From NCBI GenBank assembly GCA_003819975.1, contig RPPU01000320.1, positions 1 through 5,776 of the forward strand: a DNA stretch of 5,776 nt, given 5' to 3'. Positions 1 through 4,444 of this stretch are shown here, one piece after another. The translations under genes were made by a program, and so were the position numbers. Below the pieces are notes generated by a model that did no database searches, had not been told where the DNA came from, and saw only the letters and a program-made list of their open reading frames with translations. The stretch's first letter is position 1; every line of letters starts with the position of its first letter. The DNA comes from Desulfobacteraceae bacterium (lineage in GTDB: Bacteria > Desulfobacterota > DSM-4660 > Desulfatiglandales > HGW-15).

Positions 1-1104
1 CTCGATCCCGATTTTTTCAAAAGCGGTTTCCGCTTTTTGATGGGCATTGTCGATTTCGGCGATGACCAGTTTTAATTGTTCCAGTTGGAGGAGCAATATG
101 GAATAGGCCTTGCTCATGATTTGGGAACGCCCGGCTTTGGCAGCGTTTAAAGCGCCGGAGTCATGCAGTAAAGTTTCGGCGTCTTTCAAGGCATCGGCAA
201 TGTGCTCTATTTGCTGGCGGGTGATATCGTGAAATTGAATCGATACCACGATCTCTCCGACCTGACGGGAGATTTCCCGGGAAATCTCCCCGGCTTTTTC
301 CAGCCCTTTGAAGGACAAGGTCATGAGTTGGTTGATCCGCTCCACTGCTTCGGCTACGGTTTTTTCAGCAGCTGCAGTGAGGGCCTGTAATTGCGCCAAG
401 CCTTTCATGATGTTCTGGTGAGCGAGCAGTTGACTGTTTAGGGTCCGGGAGGAATCGTTGCGGATGCTTTGGGAAATGATGTTCATTTTTTGGGAAAGCT
501 TTTTGATTTCCTCCACAAAAACCCGGAACATGGTCCGGGATTCCAGCGAGGCGCAACTTTCCACCGCGATATTCAGCCCCACCACATGCAAGACCATGGC
601 GGTCTTGTCAATGGCCGAGCACATACGGTACAGGCCGGCCAAGTGCTCGACCCCCCGGTCGACTTTTTCCAGGCTCTGGTCGATTTCTTTTTGAGAATGG
701 CGCAGATCTTCCAAAGAGTGCCGGGCGAGATTGCCGATACGAGCCAGGAGGCTGTCTTCCGACCCGCCTTCAATGGTTTGAGCGGCATTGACGGTCAGTT
801 GCCCTAAACCCTTGGAATCGGCATAGACGGTCTGCATTTTCTGCCCCAGCCGGACGAATTTAGGTTCGATTTTTTTAAGGAGTTCCTGCAGGTTGTTACG
901 CAAGCTGCTTATTTTAGCAACCAGGGTTGATCCGTTTGAATCGTTTTTATCGAATCGAACTGCCGGCGAAAACCATTGGGCGCGTATAAAAGCGTATAAA
1001 TTTTTAGCCGGAGCTTTGACCCGGAGGCCTGTTTTTTCAAAAGTAGACAGCCGGTCGGAAGAGAGCGGCAGTTGCGATTTCGGTTTTTCAGTCGGGGGTA
1101 GCAT
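1..1104 (-). CDS. Soluble methyl-accepting-chemotaxis-like protein, C-terminus outside window
   Basis: Frame is open for 368 codons from ATG at 1104 to the left edge, so the C-terminus is missing. An in-frame stop lies about 20 bases upstream of the ATG, which supports this start; the ribosome site is weak (a GAG about 10 bases upstream). The protein is hydrophilic and almost wholly helical, with no signal peptide or membrane segment in the visible part, so it is probably cytoplasmic. Residues 172-208 (GLNIAVES...FVEEIKKLSQK) align by eye with the signalling tip of chemotaxis transducers (normally LNAAIEAARAG...FAVVADEVRKLA), but the glycines and the IEAARAGE core are degenerate. Residues 284-304 contain FHDITRQQIEHI, which I recall from MCP-like proteins of deltaproteobacteria. 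The role is inferred to be a coiled-coil signalling scaffold. With the degenerate tip, CheA/CheW coupling is uncertain. The gene is divergent from a receiver-domain gene and has its own sigma-54 promoter. Confidence 0.75.
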   Translation of the reverse strand, partial: MLPPTEKPKSQLPLSSDRLSTFEKTGLRVKAPAKNLYAFIRAQWFSPAVRFDKNDSNGSTLVAKISSLRNNLQELLKKIEPKFVRLGQKMQTVYADSKGLGQLTVNAAQTIEGGSEDSLLARIGNLARHSLEDLRHSQKEIDQSLEKVDRGVEHLAGLYRMCSAIDKTAMVLHVVGLNIAVESCASLESRTMFRVFVEEIKKLSQKMNIISQSIRNDSSRTLNSQLLAHQNIMKGLAQLQALTAAAEKTVAEAVERINQLMTLSFKGLEKAGEISREISRQVGEIVVSIQFHDITRQQIEHIADALKDAETLLHDSGALNAAKAGRSQIMSKAYSILLLQLEQLKLVIAEIDNAHQKAETAFEKIGIE

Positions 1105-1185
1105 GCGTTTTGACTCTTTTCATTATTCCGGATCAATCCTATCCAGCTGTCCGGGATAAATGGTTTTTATAAATAATTAAAATTA

Positions 1186-1216
1186 GGCATACGATTCAAA
1201 TCGTTACGGGTATGCC
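1186..1216 (-). promoter_or_regulatory. Leader hairpin upstream of the chemotaxis-like gene
   Basis: GGCATA (1186-1191) pairs with TATGCC (1211-1216), and inside it CGAT (1192-1195) pairs with ATCG (1200-1203) around a TCAA loop, leaving a 7-base bulge on one side. On the minus strand it lies about 80-110 bases upstream of the start codon at 1104, inside the leader expected from the sigma-54 promoter. The minus-strand flank is T-rich but has no clean T run, so it is not a good terminator. Its function is unknown. Confidence 0.35.
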
Positions 1217-1272
1217 CGACGCCGAAAAAGGTCATTAAAATACGGGATAGACTTTAAGTCACTGATAGATGG

Positions 1273-1288
1273 TGCAAAAAAAGTGCCA
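1273..1288 (-). promoter_or_regulatory. Sigma-54 (RpoN) promoter for the chemotaxis-like gene
   Basis: The minus strand reads TGGCAC, five T residues, then TTGCA. This matches the sigma-54 consensus TGGCAC-N5-TTGCA at every defined base, with the required ten bases between the -24 GG and the -12 GC. Transcription would start near 1262 and give a leader of about 158 bases to the ATG at 1104. Sigma-54 promoters require an enhancer-binding ATPase, whose site would lie roughly at 1330-1450; I could not identify one with confidence. RpoN control is common for motility and chemotaxis genes, which fits the product. Confidence 0.7.
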
Positions 1289-1390
1289 GATTAAATAAAG
1301 AAATTGATAGGTTGGAAATGGGCTTTTTTGAAAAACCGGGTCATTATCAGGCACCCAAACTTCGACGGTTTTAGTAAGGTTCAGTACCGG

Positions 1391-1408
1391 AAACCGGGCG
1401 GTTTTTTT
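1391..1408 (+). terminator. Possible intrinsic terminator
   Basis: AAACC (1391-1395), a GGGC loop and GGTTT (1400-1404) form a short stem that runs into seven T residues (1402-1408). An overlapping alternative is CCGG-AAA-CCGG. The stem is short, and no clear transcript enters from the left on the plus strand, so this is tentative. It could end a short unannotated RNA or act as a leader attenuator for the receiver gene at 1509. Confidence 0.3.
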
Positions 1409-1508
1409 CTTCCTGACAACCTGCTATCCTATTCATGAATAAATTAGTTATCGGCAAATCAGATTAAAAGAAATTTCATTGGGCGAACGGCCAAAGGGGG
1501 AAACTTAC

Positions 1509-1876
1509 ATGTCGAGAATTCTTATAGCGGACGATGACGGCATCACCCAAAAACAGGCAGCCTTGATCATCGAGAAAATGGGCCATACGGTTTTGCCAGT
1601 CCCAATGGAAGGCATGCTTATGAGTCGATAGGCGCTTACAATAAAATCGATTTATTGATTACAGATGTGGTTATGCCGGAAATGGACGGCAAAGAACTTA
1701 TCAAAACGATTCGAAATGACAATCATTTTAAAAATCTCCCCATCATCATCATGTCGGCGGTGATCGGAATAAAAGAACTGACAGGGCTGCTCAAGCTCGG
1801 AGCCGACTTTGTTATCGCTAAACCGTTGCAGAGTTCCCAGCTTATGGAATATGTGGAGAAAGGCCTGAAAAAATAG
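1509..1876 (+). pseudogene. CheY-like single-domain response regulator, frameshifted
   Basis: The ATG at 1509 follows a good ribosome site (AGGGGG, 1495-1500). The first frame gives MSRILIADDDGITQKQAALI and on to about residue 28, then runs into TAG at 1629-1631. A second frame (in phase with TTG 1655) continues the same domain to TAG at 1874-1876. Adding one base at about 1591-1595, in the T run of GGTTTTGCC, rebuilds a complete 122-residue receiver domain. It has the acidic triad D8-D10, phosphoacceptor D53 (LLITDVVMPEMDG), switch residue S83 (IIIMSA) and K105 (AKP). All key residues are present, so damage is recent or is a sequence error. There is no output domain; it would act by protein contact, as CheY does, and the divergent chemotaxis-like gene may be in the same pathway. 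Its stop codon ends two bases before the 162-bp repeat. Confidence 0.8.
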
Positions 1877-1877
1877 A

Positions 1878-2039
1878 AATAAATTTTGCTTTGGGGCAAA
1901 ATTTATCGTAAGGGAAAGATATTTAAGGCGCCGCATGTCACCAGGGCGCGGGTCAGGGCGCAAAGGGGCAGGCCGACCACGTTGGTATAGGAGCCCGTGA
2001 TCGATTCGACCAGAAAAACGCCGATACCCTGGATGGCAT
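1878..2039. repeat. 162-bp direct repeat, distal copy (maf 3' end plus terminator)
   Basis: This block matches 3291-3452 in the same orientation over 162 bases with four differences (1922, 1923, 1963 and 2026), about 97.5% identity. It covers the last 45 codons of maf, the stop codon and the hairpin behind it. Two differences are silent in the maf frame; the adjacent pair at 1922-1923 changes Ser to Asn. Identity stops abruptly at 2040/3453 and at 1877/3290. Together the copies bracket 1251 bp that contains only the AAA+/DUF4143 gene. Confidence 0.95.
1879..1906 (-). terminator. Terminator hairpin, distal copy
   Basis: ATAAATTTTGC (1879-1889) and GCAAAATTTAT (1896-1906) form a perfect 11-bp stem with a six-base loop. 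On the minus strand it is followed by a T-rich stretch (TTTCTATTTTTT, with one C and one A interruption), which suits termination of leftward transcripts from the ATPase gene and maf fragment. It also sits directly behind the receiver gene, so it may serve plus-strand transcripts, although no T run follows on that side. Confidence 0.6.
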
Positions 2040-2094
2040 GGGCAATATCAAAGATACCGACAACCGGAAGGTTTTCCCAATAGCTTAAAATCAC
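1903..2094 (-). pseudogene. Duplicated maf 3' fragment (relic of Maf C-terminus)
   Basis: From 2039 down to the TAA at 1903-1905 the minus strand encodes the last 45 residues of Maf (AIQGIGVFLVESITGS onward to IFPLR), identical to the intact gene except Ser to Asn near the end. The frame stays open upstream to a GTG at 2094 that overlaps the ATPase stop codon (GTGA). This adds 18 residues (MILSYWENLPVVGIFDIA...) unlike Maf. The N-terminal catalytic part (SASPRR motif, the ADTIV aspartate, GKP) is absent, so the piece cannot be an active pyrophosphatase. The 63-residue chimeric frame could be translated by coupling to the ATPase, but I see no ribosome site and think it more likely a silent duplication scar. 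Confidence 0.75.
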
Positions 2095-3257
2095 GGCAGG
2101 GCTGCCAGGAATTTGACTGCCGGCATCACTCGGATATGGTTGCTCAGGATGTCCTCTTTTCCTTCAAAGGTCAGTTGATAAAGAAAGGGAATTTTCAATC
2201 TTTCCCCGAAATAGATTAAAGAAGCATTCGAAGCCTTGCCGCCCATTTTGCATTCCACGGCAAACCAGGGTTTCCCCTCTAGGGTGATAAAAAAATCCAC
2301 TTCTCTTTTGCTTACATCCCGCAGATACCAAAGATCGGCTTGATAGCCTTCCTGATCTTCCAGAGCATGTTTCAATTTTAGGAGATGACCGGCCACCAGG
2401 TTTTCAAAACGGGCGCCTTCATCGGGAACGGACGACCAGTCCCATAAATAGACTTTGGGCATTTTTTTTAACGACCGTACCGGGTGATGGCTGAAGGGTG
2501 CAATCCGGAAACAAAAATAGAGACGTTCCAAGATATCCATCCAATGGGTTACGGCTTTATGGCTGACTTCCAAATCCTCGCGCAGCGACTGCAAGGAAAG
2601 CGGCGCGCCGATCCGGTCGTCCAGCATGTCGGTAAGTAATTCCATTGAGGAGAGGTCGCGGATGTTTTCCAATTCGCGAACATCTTCCTTAAAAAAGCGA
2701 TCCAATCTTTCCTTGCGCCAGCGTCTGAGGGCGCGTTCGTCCTGCTTCAGAAAAGGCTCCGGAAAAGGGCCGTAATGGAACAGGGAAGCCAGGAGATCGG
2801 GATCGGTCTTTTCCGGAAATTCCAACGGTTCAAACGGGACTGGAAGCTTTATTTTTTGGGATAGTTCCCCGAGCGAAAACCCGTGCAAACGGTGGCTGTG
2901 GTATCTGCCCTGAAGAGAATCGCCTCCTTTACGATAAATATCCATTCGGGCGCTGCCGGTGATCAGAAAGCGGAGATGATTTTTGTGGGAATCGTATTCC
3001 CCTTTGATCCAGTTTTTCCACGTCCGGTATTTATGGATTTCATCAAGGGCTATGGTAGCGTTGCCGGCCGCCCATTGGGCAGCCAGAATCGCCTTGCGAT
3101 CTTTACGCTGATCCCAATTGTAATAACGGTCCGTTTCTTTTGTTAAAAAAGATTGGGCCAAGGTTGTTTTTCCGACTTGGCGAGGACCGGAAATAAAGAC
3201 CATTTTTTCTTCAAGATCTTTGCGGATAGTGTCTTCATTGTAGCGTTTTAAAAGCAT
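2091..3257 (-). CDS. AAA+ ATPase with C-terminal DUF4143 domain
   Basis: A complete 388-residue protein, normal for this family (COG1373-like; AAA_14 plus DUF4143). It begins MLLKRYNEDTIRKDLEEKMV, a typical family start. Walker A is GPRQVGKTT (residues 24-32), Walker B is TIALDE (68-73, D72 and E73), and LITGSARMD (98-106) followed by LQGRYHSHRL (R118, R123) matches the family's sensor and arginine region. A winged-helix-like segment lies at about 205-250. The C-terminal part has REVDFF (D321) and VECKMG (E335, K337), resembling a PD-(D/E)xK nuclease core. Family members are scattered and often multi-copy; their cellular role is not established. No Shine-Dalgarno site precedes the ATG; instead GCAAAATTTATAC abuts it, repeating an arm of the maf terminator. 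The gene sits between two copies of the maf 3' end, which suggests it arrived as an insertion. Confidence 0.92.
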   Translation of the reverse strand: MLLKRYNEDTIRKDLEEKMVFISGPRQVGKTTLAQSFLTKETDRYYNWDQRKDRKAILAAQWAAGNATIALDEIHKYRTWKNWIKGEYDSHKNHLRFLITGSARMDIYRKGGDSLQGRYHSHRLHGFSLGELSQKIKLPVPFEPLEFPEKTDPDLLASLFHYGPFPEPFLKQDERALRRWRKERLDRFFKEDVRELENIRDLSSMELLTDMLDDRIGAPLSLQSLREDLEVSHKAVTHWMDILERLYFCFRIAPFSHHPVRSLKKMPKVYLWDWSSVPDEGARFENLVAGHLLKLKHALEDQEGYQADLWYLRDVSKREVDFFITLEGKPWFAVECKMGGKASNASLIYFGERLKIPFLYQLTFEGKEDILSNHIRVMPAVKFLAALP

Positions 3258-3259
3258 GT

Positions 3260-3270
3260 ATAAATTTTGC
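3260..3270 (-). promoter_or_regulatory. Third copy of the terminator-arm 11-mer at the ATPase start
   Basis: ATAAATTTTGC at 3260-3270 is identical to the downstream-strand arm of the maf terminator at 3292-3302, 32 bases away. On the minus-strand RNA it reads GCAAAATTTAT two bases before the ATPase ATG, so it could pair with the first terminator arm (3309-3319) in place of 3292-3302. That alternative pairing would disrupt the terminator and bury the ATPase start region. The identity is seen in the sequence; the regulatory role is inference. Confidence 0.4.
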
Positions 3271-3277
3271 CATAAGG

Positions 3278-3319
3278 AAAAAAAAATTGCAATAAATTTT
3301 GCTTTGGGGCAAAATTTAT
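3278..3319 (-). terminator. maf: maf intrinsic terminator
   Basis: ATAAATTTTGC (3292-3302) and GCAAAATTTAT (3309-3319) form a perfect 11-bp stem with a six-base loop. On the minus strand the stem is followed by TGCAA and then a run of nine T residues (3278-3286). The stem overlaps the maf stop codon (3316-3318). The long T run makes this the better of the two copies and is likely the native terminator. Readthrough would enter the ATPase gene, whose start is about 20 bases further on. Confidence 0.75.
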
Positions 3320-3452
3320 CGTAAGGGAAAGATAGATAAGGCGCCGCATGTCACCAGGGCGCGGGTCAGGGCGCAGAGGGGCAGGCCGACCACGTTGGTA
3401 TAGGAGCCCGTGATCGATTCGACCAGAAAAACGCCGATGCCCTGGATGGCAT
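3291..3452. repeat. 162-bp direct repeat, proximal copy (within intact maf)
   Basis: Partner of 1878-2039. It includes maf codons from the AIQG motif to the stop plus the terminator stem. Beyond 3452 the maf frame continues normally (GKAGSYAIQG), while beyond 2039 the distal copy becomes unrelated, so this copy is the original context. The unit from one copy to the next is 1413 bp; recombination between copies would precisely delete the ATPase and leave maf intact. Confidence 0.95.
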
Positions 3453-3924
3453 AGCTGCCGGCTTTGCCGAACGGTTCGTTGGTAGCCAGATAAGTTTCGA
3501 TTTCAGCTTGACTCAAATTTTTAAAACGGACTTGGGTAACAACCGCTTCCTGATGAACGGGCCGGCCGTCCGGGGACAGTAAAGCAAAACCGGTAATGAC
3601 CTCGTGTTCCCGGCCGCTTAACCGGCGCAACATGGAACGCACTGCTTCCGGGTCTTGGGGTTTGCCGAGTATGTTTTCGCCCAGCACGACAATGGTATCG
3701 GCGCCCAGGGTCCAATAGCCGGGGCTCAAGGCGGCCACTTTTTGAGCTTTTTGCAAAGCCAGGGCACGGGCATTTTCAGCGGGCCCACCCGCTGAATGGT
3801 TCTCCTTCATTTCACTCACGATCACTTGAAAAGGAATGCGGATTTGCTCCAGTAAGCTCTTACGCCGCGGCGAGGCCGAGGCTAGGATCAGGGGAAATTT
3901 GGGGGTGATGGTTTTAAAGGGCAT
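3316..3924 (-). CDS. maf: Maf family nucleoside triphosphate pyrophosphatase
   Basis: A full-length Maf/YhdE-type protein of 202 residues. Family members hydrolyse NTPs, typically dTTP/UTP or modified nucleotides, to NMP and pyrophosphate in the cytoplasm and have been linked to septum arrest and housecleaning of non-canonical nucleotides. The signature LILASASPRRKSLL is at residues 12-25 (S16, S18, R20, R21), the catalytic aspartate is in GADTIVV (D76), GKPQD is at 87-91, SGREHEVITGF at 103-113, EPFGKAGSYAIQG at 150-162 and ESITGSYTNVVGLPL at 169-183. The K154 motif has FGKAG where dTTP/UTP-specific members usually have a DKAG form, so exact substrate choice is open. The ATG at 3924 has a weak GGAA ribosome site about 8 bases upstream. 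A sigma-70-like promoter lies just upstream. The last 45 codons are duplicated at 1903-2039, but this copy is intact. Confidence 0.95.
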   Translation of the reverse strand: MPFKTITPKFPLILASASPRRKSLLEQIRIPFQVIVSEMKENHSAGGPAENARALALQKAQKVAALSPGYWTLGADTIVVLGENILGKPQDPEAVRSMLRRLSGREHEVITGFALLSPDGRPVHQEAVVTQVRFKNLSQAEIETYLATNEPFGKAGSYAIQGIGVFLVESITGSYTNVVGLPLCALTRALVTCGALSIFPLR

Positions 3925-3956
3925 AAGACATTCCGGTTCAACATCGATTTTTTAAT

Positions 3957-3979
3957 GAAATGTTTTATAAAGACATTTC
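3957..3979. promoter_or_regulatory. Inverted repeat over the maf promoter (possible operator)
   Basis: GAAATGT (3957-3963) and ACATTTC (3973-3979) are perfect 7-base arms separated by nine bases that contain the proposed -10 element. The placement suits a repressor-type operator. No regulator gene in the window obviously matches it, though ribbon-helix-helix proteins like the one at 4210 bind this sort of site. Confidence 0.35.
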
Positions 3980-3992
3980 CGTGAAAAAACAA
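3964..3992 (-). promoter_or_regulatory. Sigma-70-like promoter for maf
   Basis: On the minus strand TTGTTT (3992-3987) and TATAAA (3969-3964) are 17 bases apart. The -10 matches consensus at five of six bases and the -35 at three of six. Transcription would start near 3957, giving a leader of about 33 bases before the maf ATG. Confidence 0.45.
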
Positions 3993-4008
3993 GTGTGAAT
4001 ATTTTTTA

Positions 4009-4086
4009 CCGCGGACATCCGCAGATGGCCGCGGACTTTATTTTAAATCCCTTTCAACCACAGATGGCCAGGATGACCACAGATGA
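4009..4086. repeat. Cluster of degenerate ~10-bp intergenic repeats
   Basis: Six units of 9-10 bases are visible: CCGCGGACAT, CCGCAGATGG and CCGCGGACTT in tandem at 4009-4038, then CCACAGATGG, CCAGGATGA and CCACAGATGA in tandem at 4058-4086. They share the form CC(A/G)C(A/G)GA(T/C)(G/A) and are separated by 19 unrelated bases. I recall similar CACAGATGA-type runs between genes in deltaproteobacterial and other anaerobe genomes; their function is unknown. A plus-strand open frame over this region (3995-4213) is repeat-derived and not a gene. Confidence 0.6.
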
Positions 4087-4174
4087 TTTTTATTTTTATT
4101 CGTCCAACGATCACGGGGCGAATACCAATCAGCCCTGCGGGGCCTTGTTTCGGATTTCAGACAATTCTCGGTTC

Positions 4175-4203
4175 TTGACATTCCCACGTTTGAGAAGTAC
4201 AGT
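4175..4203 (+). promoter_or_regulatory. Sigma-70 promoter for the antitoxin gene
   Basis: A perfect TTGACA (4175-4180) is followed after 17 bases by TACAGT (4198-4203), which matches TATAAT at four positions including the key first two. The expected transcription start, about seven bases after the -10, falls on the ATG at 4210, which implies a leaderless or near-leaderless message. There is no ribosome site at proper spacing; the nearest purine run, GAGAAG (4192-4197), is 12 bases upstream. Confidence 0.5.
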
Positions 4204-4209
4204 TTATAT

Positions 4210-4428
4210 ATGAGAAAACATTACGATTTCAGCAAGATGGACGGGCGCAAAAATCCTTACATCAAGCAGCTCAAACAACCGATTACGATCCGGCTTGATA
4301 AAATGACTGTTGAATATTTCAGAACCCTTGCCGAAGAACTCGATATGCCTTACCAAAATTTAATCAATCTTTACTTGAGGGACTGCGCCCTGCGTCAAAA
4401 GAAGCTGGAAATGAAGTGGGCATCGTAA
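4210..4428 (+). CDS. CopG-type ribbon-helix-helix antitoxin
   Basis: A 72-residue protein matching the CopG antitoxin family, whose members commonly partner BrnT-like RNase toxins. The start MRKHYDFSKMDGRKNPY is the typical N-terminus and supports the ATG at 4210. QPITIRLD (23-30) is the DNA-binding beta strand, KMTVEYFRTLAEEL (31-44) helix A and PYQNLINLYLRDCALRQ (47-63) helix B, with the family's YQNLINLYLRDC signature. Such proteins dimerise, bind an operator over their own promoter and neutralise a cognate toxin. The toxin gene usually lies immediately upstream; here the 285 bp upstream hold only repeats and a promoter, and downstream lies tatD in convergent orientation with a 16-bp gap. 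It is therefore an orphan antitoxin, either decayed or working as a stand-alone regulator or anti-toxin decoy. Confidence 0.85.
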   Translation: MRKHYDFSKMDGRKNPYIKQLKQPITIRLDKMTVEYFRTLAEELDMPYQNLINLYLRDCALRQKKLEMKWAS

Positions 4429-4444
4429 AGACAAAGCATGCGAG

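Larger units (their letters stand above)
1105..1508. other. Divergent intergenic region with regulatory signals
   Basis: This 404-bp spacer separates the chemotaxis-like gene (leftward) from the receiver-domain gene (rightward). It contains a sigma-54 promoter for the leftward gene, a hairpin in that gene's leader, an 11-bp palindrome GACTTTAAGTC (1250-1260) near the predicted transcription start, and a possible terminator at about 1386-1408 on the plus strand. The only open frames are very short; the longest with a plausible start is 18 codons at 1318-1374, not convincing as a gene. No convincing sigma-70 promoter was found for the receiver gene. Confidence 0.6.

Noticed and set aside
469..807. 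A 112-codon plus-strand open frame opposite the chemotaxis-like gene.
   Set aside because: The minus strand is open across the whole region with recognisable MCP-like features; the plus frame has none.
1318..1374. An 18-codon open frame (ATG at 1318) with a weak AGG upstream, ahead of the possible terminator at 1391-1408.
   Set aside because: It could be a leader peptide, but it is too short, has no recognisable composition and no conservation can be tested here.
1590..1597. Programmed -1 frameshifting in the receiver gene.
   Set aside because: The local sequence (G GTT TTG) is not a canonical slippery heptamer and no stimulatory hairpin is evident, so mutation or sequence error is the simpler explanation.
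1877..3453. The ATPase plus flanking repeats as a classical insertion sequence.
   Set aside because: There is no transposase, no terminal inverted repeats, and the 162-bp direct repeats are far longer than target-site duplications; they are coding sequence of maf.
3995..4213. A 72-codon plus-strand open frame between maf and the antitoxin.
   Set aside because: It spans the decamer repeats and the antitoxin promoter, has low-complexity composition and overlaps the antitoxin start; not a credible gene.
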